Source of the DNA: Umezawaea endophytica
GTDB taxonomy: Bacteria; Actinomycetota; Actinomycetes; Mycobacteriales; Pseudonocardiaceae
Direction of reading: 5' to 3'
NCBI RefSeq assembly: GCF_025061645.1
Contig: NZ_JANYMP010000015.1
Location: forward strand, 124,001-188,000
DNA length: 64,000 nt
Position 1 is the stretch's first letter; each line of letters opens with the position of its first letter. Positions 25,047-32,686 of the stretch are shown piece by piece. The notes under the pieces were generated by a model that saw only the letters and a program-made list of their open reading frames with translations, ran no database searches and was not told where the DNA came from. Made by a program: the position numbers and the translations under genes.

Positions 25047-26066
25047 TCAACTCGCGGACGAGATCCGGCGCAACGTCTCCTTGATATCAGCCTCGGTCAC
25101 GTCGCGGTGCGTCACGAACCGCAGCATCCCCGGCATCGGCCACGCGTAAACACCGAGGTGGCGCAATCCGATGAGGGTGACCTCCGGGTCCGGCACCTCG
25201 GCCAGCACCATGTTCGTCTCCGGCATCCGCACGGTCCACCCCAGCTCGACCAGGCCTTCGGCGAGGGTGCGCGCGTTGGCGTGGTCCTGCGCGAGGTCGT
25301 CGATGCGGTCCAGCCCGACCAGGCCCGCCGCCGCGAGGACGCCGCCCTGCCGGACGCCGCCGCCGAGCATCTTGCGGATCCGCCTCGCCTCGGCGACGAA
25401 CGTCGGCGAGCCCGCGACCGCGGAGCCGACCGGCGCGCCGAGACCCTTGCTCAGGCACACCTGGACGCTGTCGACGCCCACGGTCAGCGCGGCCGGCGGG
25501 ACGCCGAGCGCCACGGCGGCGTTCCACAGCCGGGCGCCGTCGAGGTGGACCCGCAGCCCGGTCTCCTTGGCCACCGACACGAGCAGCGCGTGCTCGTCGG
25601 GCTGGGTCACGGTGCCGCCCGCCGCGTTGTGCGTGTTCTCCAGGCACAGCAGCGTCGTGCGGAGGTTGAAGTACAGGCCCGACGCGCCCGCCGCGGCGCG
25701 GATCGCCCCGGCCGACGCGCGGCCGGGAGCCGCGTCCCACGCCAGCGGGTGCGGCATGCCGCCCGCGAGCCACGCGGCCGTGCCCAGCTCGGCGTCCAGC
25801 ACGTGCGCGCCCGCCGGGGCGAGGAACCGGTCGCCGCGGTTGAGGTGGATCATCAGCGCGATCAGGTTGCCCATCGACCCCGTCGGCACCCAGAGCGCCG
25901 CGTCGACCCCCAGCAGCTCGGCCACCCGGTCTTCGAGGGCGCGCATGGTCGGGTCGTGGTCGAGGACGTCGTCCGCCACCTCGGCCGCCGCCATGGCCAG
26001 CCGCATGGCCTCGTCCGGTCGGGTGACGGTGTCGGAGCGGAGGTCGATCGGCGCGATCTGGGTCAC
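25047..26066 (-). CDS. ltaE: Low-specificity L-threonine aldolase
   Basis: This 339-residue PLP enzyme cleaves L-threonine or allo-threonine to glycine and acetaldehyde. Family signatures are IDLRSDTVTRPDEAMRLAM at the start, DDVLDHDPTM, VPTGSMGNLIAL, the HLDGARLWNAA block with the cofactor-binding Asp, and CLSKGLGAPVGS with Lys207 forming the Schiff base. The length is normal. It starts with GTG about 18 nt from TGTGAT, which could be a leaderless-type -10. The HAD gene follows in the same direction. It is divergent from the SigE-type sigma factor gene. Confidence 0.93.
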   Translation of the reverse strand: MTQIAPIDLRSDTVTRPDEAMRLAMAAAEVADDVLDHDPTMRALEDRVAELLGVDAALWVPTGSMGNLIALMIHLNRGDRFLAPAGAHVLDAELGTAAWLAGGMPHPLAWDAAPGRASAGAIRAAAGASGLYFNLRTTLLCLENTHNAAGGTVTQPDEHALLVSVAKETGLRVHLDGARLWNAAVALGVPPAALTVGVDSVQVCLSKGLGAPVGSAVAGSPTFVAEARRIRKMLGGGVRQGGVLAAAGLVGLDRIDDLAQDHANARTLAEGLVELGWTVRMPETNMVLAEVPDPEVTLIGLRHLGVYAWPMPGMLRFVTHRDVTEADIKETLRRISSAS

Positions 26067-26156
26067 GAATGGATCACATCACACCTGACGGGTGCACACC
26101 GAACGCGACCGGCAGTAGGACGATAGGGGTGACGCACGTCTCCCGAGGAGTTCGTG

Positions 26157-26184
26157 CAACCGTTGGGCCCGTCAGTTCCGTCCC
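26157..26184 (+). promoter_or_regulatory. ECF/SigE-like promoter of the first sigma gene
   Basis: CAACC (26157-26161) is followed after 17 bp by CGTCCC (26179-26184). The same CAACC-N16-CGT arrangement precedes the second sigma gene, which suggests that both genes are read by a SigE-type sigma factor, possibly their own product. Confidence 0.5.
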
Positions 26185-26218
26185 GTATTCGCAAGCACGA
26201 CGAGCGGAGAGAGTCCGC

Positions 26219-26737
26219 GTGGACCAGCACGACGAGCAGGAGTTCGCGGAGTACTTCGCAGCTCGCCGGGAGGCCGTGCGCCGAACGGCGTTCCTGCTCT
26301 GTGGTGACTGGCACCGGGCGGACGACTTCGCGCAGACGGCGTTCGTCGCGCTGCACCGCAGGTGGCGCAAGATCCGGGACAAGCAGGCCCTGGACGCCTA
26401 CGTCCGCCGGTCCGTGGTGCGCGCGGTGATCGACGAGTCCCGGCGGCCGTGGCGGAGGGAGCGATTCGTTGACCAGCTTCCCGAGACGCCCGTGGGCGAC
26501 GGCGAGGTCGGCGAGTCCGTGGCGACGCGGGAAGCGCTGGTCCAGGGCTTGCGGCGGGTACCACCGCGGCAGCGGGCGGTCCTCGTGCTGAGGTTCCTGG
26601 AGGGACTGGACGTGGCGGCCGCCGCCGAGGCGCTGGGATGCTCGGAGGGCACCGTGAAGAGCCAGACCGCACGAGGCCTGACCGCGCTGCGCGAGGCGCT
26701 GGGCGACGCCATCGACGACCTGCGGCCCGCTTCATGA
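26219..26737 (+). CDS. SigE-family (ECF-type) RNA polymerase sigma factor 1
   Basis: This 172-residue sigma factor has region 2 at about residues 10-75 (FAEYFAARREAVRRTAFLLCGDWHRADDFAQTAF and following) and region 4 at about 105-165 (VPPRQRAVLVLRFLEGLDVAAAAEALGCSEGTVKSQTARGL). This is the SigE family common in actinobacteria, usually controlled by membrane-bound partners. I chose the GTG at 26219 because CGGAGAGAG precedes it and the length is then normal. An in-frame ATG 150 bp upstream would add an unlikely N-terminus. The next gene encodes a one-helix membrane protein, probably its regulator. A paralogous pair lies at 28567-29945. Confidence 0.93.
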   Translation: MDQHDEQEFAEYFAARREAVRRTAFLLCGDWHRADDFAQTAFVALHRRWRKIRDKQALDAYVRRSVVRAVIDESRRPWRRERFVDQLPETPVGDGEVGESVATREALVQGLRRVPPRQRAVLVLRFLEGLDVAAAAEALGCSEGTVKSQTARGLTALREALGDAIDDLRPAS

Positions 26738-26805
26738 CCGGGCGGGCCACGACCGGGTCCCGCACGACCGCGCTTCACCCGACCGCGCCGAGGAGGTGGA
26801 TGTAG

Positions 26806-27510
26806 GTGGACGAGAACAAGCTCGCCGAGCTCTTCAAGGACGCGGTGCGGGACGCGCCACCGCCGTCCTTCGACGCGGGTGACGTGCGCGCCGCGTCGCA
26901 CCGCGCGACCGTGCGGCAGCGCTCGGCCGTCGCGCTCGGCTCGACCCTCGCCGCGGTGCTGGTGTTCGGCGGTGTCGCGCTCGGGGCCGGGCTGTTCGTG
27001 AACGAGGCGAACACCACCTCCAGCGTCGCCTCCGACCTGGGGGGCAAGGCCGCCGACCAGCCCGCCGCCCCCTACGGCCTCGGATCGGCCCAGGCCTCCG
27101 CGGAACGCGATGGACCGCGGGCCCAGAACGTCCCCGAAAGCTCTTCCATGCAGGGAGTGGAGCCTTCGGGGAACGTCAGCCCTCCGGCTGACGGCACCCC
27201 AACGGGGTGCGGCACGGTCGACCGGGAGCTCGCCAACGCCCTCGCTGGCGAGCTCTCGGTCGCTCCGGACCAGGCGCGACCCGCGGACATCGCGTGCCCG
27301 TCCGGGTCGAGGTCGGCGTCGTTCGAGGTCGACGGCGGCCGGGTGTTCGCCGTGGTGGTCCCCGGCCGTGAGGCGTTGGGCACCCCGCTCGGCGCGGCCA
27401 AGTCCTCCGAGACCACCGACCGCGACGGGACGTTGTACGTGGTCAGCGAGTCGCCGAAGTTCGCGGACAAGGTCGGCGGGATCGCGGCGAACCTGCGCGG
27501 GAGGTTCTGA
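26806..27510 (+). CDS. Single-pass membrane protein paired with sigma factor 1
   Basis: This 234-residue protein has a short cytoplasmic N-terminus (NKLAELFKDAVRDAPPPSFDAGDVRAASHRATVRQR), one transmembrane helix at about residues 46-66, and an exported domain that starts with a linker rich in Ser, Pro and Gly. The N-terminal layout is like that of proteins encoded after SigE-type factors and suggests an anti-sigma role, though it has no zinc-finger HxxxCxxC. The extracytoplasmic domain has two cysteines and no known fold. A strong AGGAGG lies before the GTG. The second module has an analogous protein at 29109-29945 with the same start pattern (L-D-CMKQAV-DEPPLDFDPDSF). Confidence 0.75.
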   Translation: MDENKLAELFKDAVRDAPPPSFDAGDVRAASHRATVRQRSAVALGSTLAAVLVFGGVALGAGLFVNEANTTSSVASDLGGKAADQPAAPYGLGSAQASAERDGPRAQNVPESSSMQGVEPSGNVSPPADGTPTGCGTVDRELANALAGELSVAPDQARPADIACPSGSRSASFEVDGGRVFAVVVPGREALGTPLGAAKSSETTDRDGTLYVVSESPKFADKVGGIAANLRGRF

Positions 27511-27521
27511 CCCCGGAGAAC

Positions 27522-27559
27522 TGGCACGGTTGTCCCAGAAATTTGGTACGGTAGTGCCA
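27522..27559. promoter_or_regulatory. Tandem palindromic operators upstream of the SMR exporter
   Basis: Two 16-bp near-palindromes, TGGCACGGTTGTCCCA (27522-27537) and TGGTACGGTAGTGCCA (27544-27559), share TGG-Y-AC-GGT-W-GT-S-CCA. They start 22 bp apart, about two helical turns. They probably bind the TetR-type regulator encoded right after the exporter. Confidence 0.68.
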
Positions 27560-27577
27560 GATTCTGGAGGTGTCGTC

Positions 27578-27901
27578 ATGGCATGGTTCGTCCTGGTGGT
27601 CGCAGGCCTCTTCGAGGCAGGCTGGGCCATCTCCCTCAAGCAGTCGGAGGGCTTCACCAAGCTGGTGCCCTCGCTGTACTTCGCCGTGACCTTCCTCATC
27701 AGCCTCGGCGGGCTGGCCTGGGCGTTGAAGCAGCTCCCCGTCGGCACCGCCTACGCCGTGTGGACCGGCATCGGCGCGGCGCTCACGGCCGTGATCGGCA
27801 TGGTCTGGCTCGGCGACGGCGTGTCCGCGCTCAAGCTGGTGTCCATCACGCTCATCGTCAGCGGTGTGATCGGCCTCAACCTCGCGGGCGGCGGACACTG
27901 A
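27578..27901 (+). CDS. SMR-family exporter, Gdx/SugE type
   Basis: This 107-residue protein has four transmembrane helices and the SMR core with the essential Glu13 in VVAGLFEAGWAISLKQSEGFT. The WAISLK and SEGFTKL sequence points to the SugE/Gdx branch, whose studied members export guanidinium, rather than to the EmrE drug exporters. SMR proteins work as antiparallel dimers driven by protons. No guanidine riboswitch was recognised upstream. Instead, tandem palindromes and a downstream TetR gene indicate repressor control. TGGAGG lies before the ATG. The regulator gene follows within 20 bp, which suggests an autoregulated exporter-repressor operon. Confidence 0.9.
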   Translation: MAWFVLVVAGLFEAGWAISLKQSEGFTKLVPSLYFAVTFLISLGGLAWALKQLPVGTAYAVWTGIGAALTAVIGMVWLGDGVSALKLVSITLIVSGVIGLNLAGGGH

Positions 27902-27920
27902 CGTGGGACAATCAACCCCT

Positions 27921-28502
27921 ATGACCGCTGCAACTCCCAAGGGCGAGCGCCGCCGCCAAGCGCTCGTCGAGGCCGCGATCGGCCTGCTGGTCGACGGCGG
28001 TTTCGACGCGGTCAGGCACCGTGCGGTCGCGGAGCGCGCGGGCCTGCCGCTGGCCTCGACCACGTACTACTTCGACTCGCTCGACGAGCTGATCACCGTC
28101 GCCCTCGACCGGCACGGCCGCGCCGAACTGGCGTACGGCAAGGCGCGGCTCGCCGAGCTGGACCCGGAGGAGTGCGGCGGCGACGCCTTCATCGAACTGG
28201 TGCTCGACCTGCTGCTCGGCCCGGCGGGCGACGTCGAGGCGGTCGTCCTGCGCTACGAGCGGCTGGTCGCCACCGGCCGCCGCCCGTTCCTGCGGCCGCT
28301 GATGCGCGAGCTGACCGTCGAGCTGCACTCCCTGCTGCTGGCGATCTTCACCAAGGCGGGCAAGAAGATCAGCGCCGAACACGTCGAGGACCTGATCGCG
28401 ATCGTCGACGGCACCGTGGTGAACGCGCTGGTGGAGGTGAGCCCCGACCCGAGGGCCGCCGCCCGCCGCAAGCTCGCGGCCGCGCTCGCGAGAACCGCCT
28501 GA
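27921..28502 (+). CDS. TetR-family transcriptional regulator
   Basis: This 193-residue regulator has an N-terminal helix-turn-helix (RRRQALVEAAIGLLVDGGFDAVRHRAVAERAGLPLASTTYYFDSLDEL, about residues 10-55) and an all-helical ligand/dimer domain. Its position directly after the SMR exporter, and the paired palindromes before that gene, suggest it represses the operon until a ligand such as a cationic compound binds. The ATG start is my choice. A GTG 18 bp upstream is in frame and neither has a convincing ribosome binding site. It could also control the neighbouring sigma modules, but no matching palindrome was seen there. Confidence 0.88.
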   Translation: MTAATPKGERRRQALVEAAIGLLVDGGFDAVRHRAVAERAGLPLASTTYYFDSLDELITVALDRHGRAELAYGKARLAELDPEECGGDAFIELVLDLLLGPAGDVEAVVLRYERLVATGRRPFLRPLMRELTVELHSLLLAIFTKAGKKISAEHVEDLIAIVDGTVVNALVEVSPDPRAAARRKLAAALARTA

Positions 28503-28511
28503 CCCCTCGTG

Positions 28512-28538
28512 CAACCCGGTTCGCGCACCGCGCGTACT
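28512..28538 (+). promoter_or_regulatory. ECF/SigE-like promoter of the second sigma gene
   Basis: CAACC (28512-28516), 16 bp, then CGTACT (28533-28538). It parallels the element before sigma gene 1. The predicted start site lies about 20 nt before the AAGGGG ribosome binding site. Confidence 0.52.
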
Positions 28539-28566
28539 AAGGGGTGAGCGCGCGGAAGGGGTATGC

Positions 28567-29112
28567 ATGCGCAAGGCCGATGAACAGGGCTTCCGTGAGT
28601 TCGCGGTGACCCACGCCGCCTCCCTGCGCCGCACCGCGTACCTGTTCTGCGGGGATTGGCACACCGCGGAAGACCTGATGCAGCAGAGCCTGATGAAGCT
28701 GTACCAGGCGTGGCACCGCGTCCAGCAGCAGGACCACGCGGGGGCGTACGCCCGCAAGATCCTGCTGCGCACGTGGCTGGACGAGAAGCGCAGACCGTGG
28801 CGGCGAGCCGAGCAGCGCGACGGGGAACTGCCGGAGACGGCCGACTCGAACGCCGACCCGGACCTGGTCAGCGGCCGGTTGTGGGCTCGGGAACTGATCC
28901 AGAAAGCCCTGATCAAAGTCCCGCCCCGACAACGGGCCGTGCTCGTCCTGCGCTATTTCGAGGACCTGTCCGTCACGGACGTCGCGGCGGTGATGGGGTG
29001 CACCGAAGGCACGGTGAAGAGCCAGACGGCGAGAGGGCTCGTGGCGTTGCGGGTGGCCGTGGACGCTTTGGAGAACAACGGCTCGGCTATGGAGACGGAG
29101 GTGGCGTCGTGA
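28567..29112 (+). CDS. SigE-family (ECF-type) RNA polymerase sigma factor 2
   Basis: This 181-residue sigma factor is a paralogue of the one at 26219-26737. Region 2 (FAVTHAASLRRTAYLFCGDWHTAEDLMQQSLMKLY) and region 4 (VPPRQRAVLVLRYFEDLSVTDVAAVMGCTEGTVKSQTARGL) are both complete, and the FCGDWH and PPRQRAVLVLR blocks are nearly identical between the two. The stop overlaps the start of the following membrane protein gene by GTGA, so factor and regulator are translationally coupled. The ECF-like element upstream suggests autoregulation. The stimulus is unknown. The two modules could respond to each other, because their recognition helices are almost the same. Confidence 0.93.
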   Translation: MRKADEQGFREFAVTHAASLRRTAYLFCGDWHTAEDLMQQSLMKLYQAWHRVQQQDHAGAYARKILLRTWLDEKRRPWRRAEQRDGELPETADSNADPDLVSGRLWARELIQKALIKVPPRQRAVLVLRYFEDLSVTDVAAVMGCTEGTVKSQTARGLVALRVAVDALENNGSAMETEVAS

Positions 29113-29945
29113 GTGAACAGGACTTGCGGGATTGCATGAAGCAAGCCGTGTGGGACGAGCCACCGCTGGACTTCGACCCCGACTCGTTCATGGCCCGCGC
29201 CGAGCAGCTCACGAAGCGCAGACGCGCGCTGATGAGCGTCGGCGTGGCGACCGCGCTGATCATCGCCACGGTCGCGACGGTGCCGGCGATGTGGGTGGCG
29301 AGCCGGGACAAGGGGGTGGACACGGCGCACGGCGTGACCGCCACGAGCACCGTGCCGACGTCGGTCAGCTTCCCCTGGCCGCCGAACGACGAACCCCGCA
29401 AGAACCACACGTACGAACAGGACCAGCCGTACCTGGAGAGCATGTGGATCAACATCCTCAGCCCCGCGCTGCAACGCCAAGGCGCTGACCCCACCAGCAT
29501 CGGCGTGTGGAGCCCGACGTACCAGCCGAACGGCTACGAGCGGGACAGCTCGGTGTCCGACGTGCTCTTCGGGACGGTCTCCTACGTCGGCCCGTCGGGG
29601 CCCGCGGTGCTGACCACCACCCTCGCCGGGGTGGGCGCCTGGGAGCCCGCCCCGGACAAGTTCTGCGCGATCCGCAAGGCCGCCGACACCACGTGCAACG
29701 CGACCAGGAGGCCGGACGGCTCGATGGTGGTCGCCATGGAGTTCGCCGGGCCCAAGTCGGCGAGCAACGGCTACCACCTGGGCTACCGGTCCGTCCACCA
29801 CTACCGGCGGGACGGTTCGGTGGTGGGGATGGAATCCAGGTCCAACTTCTCCGGTGACGTCGCCGCGGGCAACTTCGCCATCCCGCTCACCTTCGACCAG
29901 TTGACCGACCTGGCCACCAACGAATCGATCGCCCTGCCGCGGTGA
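29109..29945 (+). CDS. Single-pass membrane protein paired with sigma factor 2
   Basis: This 278-residue protein has a short N-terminal cytoplasmic part (SEQDLRDCMKQAVWDEPPLD and following), a transmembrane helix at about residues 42-62 and an exported C-terminal domain of about 200 residues with two cysteines in FCAIRKAADTTCNATR. It is coupled to sigma factor 2 by a 4-bp overlap and has the same design as the protein at 26806-27510, so it is a likely membrane-bound regulator or sensor for its sigma factor. No classic anti-sigma zinc motif is present. The sensor domain has no fold I recognise. Its stop lies just before the purB promoter hexamer. Confidence 0.75.
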   Translation: MSEQDLRDCMKQAVWDEPPLDFDPDSFMARAEQLTKRRRALMSVGVATALIIATVATVPAMWVASRDKGVDTAHGVTATSTVPTSVSFPWPPNDEPRKNHTYEQDQPYLESMWINILSPALQRQGADPTSIGVWSPTYQPNGYERDSSVSDVLFGTVSYVGPSGPAVLTTTLAGVGAWEPAPDKFCAIRKAADTTCNATRRPDGSMVVAMEFAGPKSASNGYHLGYRSVHHYRRDGSVVGMESRSNFSGDVAAGNFAIPLTFDQLTDLATNESIALPR

Positions 29946-29946
29946 C

Positions 29947-29952
29947 TAGGCT
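29947..29952 (+). promoter_or_regulatory. Leaderless-type -10 hexamer of purB
   Basis: TAGGCT, then 6 nt, then the GTG start of purB. No Shine-Dalgarno sequence is present. Confidence 0.5.
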
Positions 29953-29958
29953 CGACCC

Positions 29959-31386
29959 GTGAGCAAGCCCCGGATCTCGAACGTCCTCGCAGGCCGCTAC
30001 GCCTCCGCCGAGCTGGTGACACTCTGGTCGGCCGAGCACAAGATCGTGCTGGAGCGCAGGCTCTGGCTCGCCGTGCTGCGCGCACAGGCGGCACTCGGCA
30101 TCGCCGTGCCGGAGGGGGCCGTCGCCGACTACGAGCGGGTCGTCGAACAGGTCGACCTGGCCTCCATCGCCGCCCGCGAGCGCGTCACCCGCCACGACGT
30201 GAAGGCCCGCATCGAGGAGTTCAACGCCCTCGCGGGCCACGAGCACGTGCACAAGGGCATGACCTCCCGCGACCTGACCGAGAACGTCGAGCAGCTCCAG
30301 GTGCTGCGGTCGCTGGAGCACGTCCGGGGCCGCGCCGCGTCCGTGCTCGCGCGCCTCGCGCGGCTGGCGGCGGAGCACACCGACCTGGTCATCGCGGGCC
30401 GGTCGCACAACGTGGCCGCGCAGGCCACGACCCTCGGCAAGCGCTTCGCGACCACCGCCGACGAGGTGCTGGTGGCGTTCACCAGGCTCGACGAGCTGAT
30501 CGCCCGCTACCCGCTGCGCGGGATCAAGGGCCCGGTCGGCACCGCGCAGGACATGCTCGACCTGCTCGGCGGCGACCCGGCGAAGCTCGTGGAGCTGGAG
30601 CGCACGGTCGCGGGCCACCTCGGTTTCGAGAAGGTCCTGACCAGCGTCGGCCAGGTGTACCCGCGGTCGCTCGACTTCGACGTCGTCTCCAGCCTCGTGC
30701 AGCTCGCGGCCGGTCCGTCGTCGCTGGCGAAGACCATCCGGCTGATGGCCGGGCACGAGCTGGTCACCGAGGGCTTCAAGCCCGGTCAGGTCGGCTCCAG
30801 CGCCATGCCGCACAAGATGAACACCCGCTCGTGCGAGCGCGTGAACGGCTTCGCGGTGATCCTCCGCGGCTACCTGTCGATGGTCGGCGAGCTGTCCGGC
30901 GACCAGTGGAACGAGGGCGACGTGTCGTGCTCGGTAGTCCGCCGGGTCGCCCTGCCGGACGCCTTCTTCGCGCTGGACGGCCTGCTGGAGACCCTGCTGA
31001 CCGTACTCGACGAGTTCGGCGCCTACCCTGCCGTCGTCGCGCGCGAACTGGACCGCTACCTGCCGTTCCTCGCCACGACCAAGGTGCTGATGGGTGCCAT
31101 CCGCGCCGGTGTCGGCCGCGAGACGGCCCACGAGGTGATCAAGGAGAACGCGGTCGCCGTGGCGCTCGCCATGCGCGAGCAGGGCTCCGAGAACGACCTC
31201 CTCGACCGCCTCGCCGCCGACGACCGGCTGCCGCTCGACCGCGCCGCGCTGGACGAGCTGCTGGCGGACCGGCTGTCGTTCACCGGCGTGGCCGCCCAGC
31301 AGGTCGAGTCCGTCGTCGGCCAGGTCGAGGACGTCCTCACCAAGTTCCCGACCGCCGCGGGCTACGTGCCGGAGCCCATCCTGTGA
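29959..31386 (+). CDS. purB: Adenylosuccinate lyase
   Basis: PurB removes fumarate twice in purine synthesis: from SAICAR to give AICAR and from adenylosuccinate to give AMP. The 475-residue protein belongs to the fumarase/aspartase superfamily. The MTSRDLTENVEQLQ segment, AGRSHNVAAQATTLGKRFA with a conserved catalytic-region His, and the signature GSSAMPHKMNTRSCE with the catalytic Ser loop are all intact. The GTG start lies 6 nt after TAGGCT. The MOSC-domain gene overlaps its stop by 4 bp. It is one of the syntenic purine anchors of this region. Confidence 0.98.
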   Translation: MSKPRISNVLAGRYASAELVTLWSAEHKIVLERRLWLAVLRAQAALGIAVPEGAVADYERVVEQVDLASIAARERVTRHDVKARIEEFNALAGHEHVHKGMTSRDLTENVEQLQVLRSLEHVRGRAASVLARLARLAAEHTDLVIAGRSHNVAAQATTLGKRFATTADEVLVAFTRLDELIARYPLRGIKGPVGTAQDMLDLLGGDPAKLVELERTVAGHLGFEKVLTSVGQVYPRSLDFDVVSSLVQLAAGPSSLAKTIRLMAGHELVTEGFKPGQVGSSAMPHKMNTRSCERVNGFAVILRGYLSMVGELSGDQWNEGDVSCSVVRRVALPDAFFALDGLLETLLTVLDEFGAYPAVVARELDRYLPFLATTKVLMGAIRAGVGRETAHEVIKENAVAVALAMREQGSENDLLDRLAADDRLPLDRAALDELLADRLSFTGVAAQQVESVVGQVEDVLTKFPTAAGYVPEPIL

Positions 31387-32189
31387 CCCCGATCGTCCAC
31401 GGGCTCTACGTCCACCCGATCAAGGGGTGCACGGCGACCGCGCTCACCACGAGCGCGGTCGTCGAGACCGGTCTGCTGCACGACCGCGACTTCATGCTGG
31501 TCGACGCCGTGGACGGGCACTTCATCAGCCAGCGCAAGCTGCCCGCGATGGCCGTCATCCGCCCCACCGTGGTCGACGAGGGCCTGGTCGTGACCGCGCC
31601 GGGCCTGGAGGACCACGAGCACAAGACCCGCTACGACGGCGACCGGATCGCGGTCAAGGTCCACTGGTGGGACGGCGAAGGCGTCGACCAGGGTGACGAG
31701 GCCGCCGAGTGGTTCACGCTGGCGCTGGGCCGCCCGTGCCGGATGGTGCGCGTGCCCCCCGACCTCGACCGGCGGCTGGACGACGAGGGCCGGGTCGGCT
31801 TCGCGGACGCCCACGCGCTGCTGATGACGTCGCTGTCCTCGTTGGACGGCCTCAACGAGCGCATCCTCCAGACCGGTGCCGACCCCGTGCCGATGAACCG
31901 CTTCCGCCCCAACGTGGTCGTGAGCGGCTGGCCGGAACCCCACACCGAGGACCTGGTCCGCGAGGTCGCCATCGGCACCGCGTCCTTCGGCTACGCGCGC
32001 GTCTGCGTCCGGTGCGTCGTCCCGACCGTGGACCAGGAGACCGGCCTGAAGGCGGGTCACGAGCCGACCAGGACCCTCGCGGGCTACCGCCGCGCCAACG
32101 GCGGCGTCACCTTCGGCATGAAGGCCAAGGTCCTGCGCACCGGCACCCTGTCGGTCGGCGACCCGGTCGAGGTCACCGCCTGGGCCTAG
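31383..32189 (+). CDS. MOSC-domain protein (YcbX/mARC-like)
   Basis: This 268-residue protein has an N-terminal MOSC beta-barrel (IVHGLYVHPIKGCTATALTTSAVVETGLLHDRDFMLVD) and a C-terminal MOSC domain with NRFRPNVVVSGWPEPHTED and YARVCVRCVVPTVDQETG. The conserved Cys in VRCVVPTVD is the expected molybdenum ligand of YcbX/mARC-type reductases, which reduce N-hydroxylated compounds such as base analogues. It overlaps purB by 4 bp, so it is made with a purine enzyme. A role in removing N-hydroxylated purines is an attractive inference but not shown. The electron donor partner is not encoded next to it. Confidence 0.9.
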   Translation: MTPIVHGLYVHPIKGCTATALTTSAVVETGLLHDRDFMLVDAVDGHFISQRKLPAMAVIRPTVVDEGLVVTAPGLEDHEHKTRYDGDRIAVKVHWWDGEGVDQGDEAAEWFTLALGRPCRMVRVPPDLDRRLDDEGRVGFADAHALLMTSLSSLDGLNERILQTGADPVPMNRFRPNVVVSGWPEPHTEDLVREVAIGTASFGYARVCVRCVVPTVDQETGLKAGHEPTRTLAGYRRANGGVTFGMKAKVLRTGTLSVGDPVEVTAWA

Positions 32190-32650
32190 AGCGGCTGCCA
32201 GCGGAGGTCGTCCCCGCCGCCCGCCGTGCACACCATCGGCTTCAGCCTGCGGTTCACCGCGAGCGCGCCCTCCACCGGGCACGCCGTCCCCTGGAGCACG
32301 AACGGTCCCTCGACCGGGGGATCGGTGGTCTCCTCGGGCGGCGGGGGCGTGGCCGTCGGCTCGGGCGGCGGGGCGGGCGCCTCGGTGGTGGGCTCGGGCT
32401 CCGGTTCCACCACGGCTGGCTCCTCCGACGTCGTGGGCACCTCCGTCGGTCTGACCGTGATGTCGTTGTTCGACGGCACCGGCGTTGAGCTGACCTGCGC
32501 GGACGTGGTGACGGCCGAGATGGTCGGGATGCTCGGGGCCGGTTTGGGGGCGGCGTCGGGCGCGCCGCAAGCGGCCGCGGCGAGCAGCACGGCGAGGCTG
32601 GTCGTCACGACTCCGCAGGCCTTCTTCGGGGAAAGCACGAGGTGCACCAT
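32186..32650 (-). CDS. Pro/Thr/Glu-rich lipoprotein
   Basis: This 154-residue protein carries a lipoprotein signal (VLLAAAAC, Cys28). A long Pro/Thr/Glu-rich low-complexity region (about residues 35-115) follows, and then a small C-terminal part with two cysteines (QGTACPVEGALAVNRRLKPM, VCTAGGGDD). The low-complexity part probably spans the cell wall. I know no family. The ATG at 32650 gives a compact signal peptide. Six codons upstream another in-frame start exists. It converges on the MOSC gene with a 4-bp overlap, and a 36-bp gap separates it from the ABC transporter genes on the same strand. Confidence 0.78.
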   Translation of the reverse strand: MVHLVLSPKKACGVVTTSLAVLLAAAACGAPDAAPKPAPSIPTISAVTTSAQVSSTPVPSNNDITVRPTEVPTTSEEPAVVEPEPEPTTEAPAPPPEPTATPPPPEETTDPPVEGPFVLQGTACPVEGALAVNRRLKPMVCTAGGGDDLRWQPL

Positions 32651-32686
32651 AGGTGCGGATGGCCGCAACCAGAACCCCCGAACGGG

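Noticed and set aside
27511..27577. Guanidine riboswitch upstream of the Gdx/SMR gene
   Set aside because: The 67-bp gap is filled by two palindromic operator-like sequences and a ribosome binding site. I saw no conserved guanidine riboswitch core.
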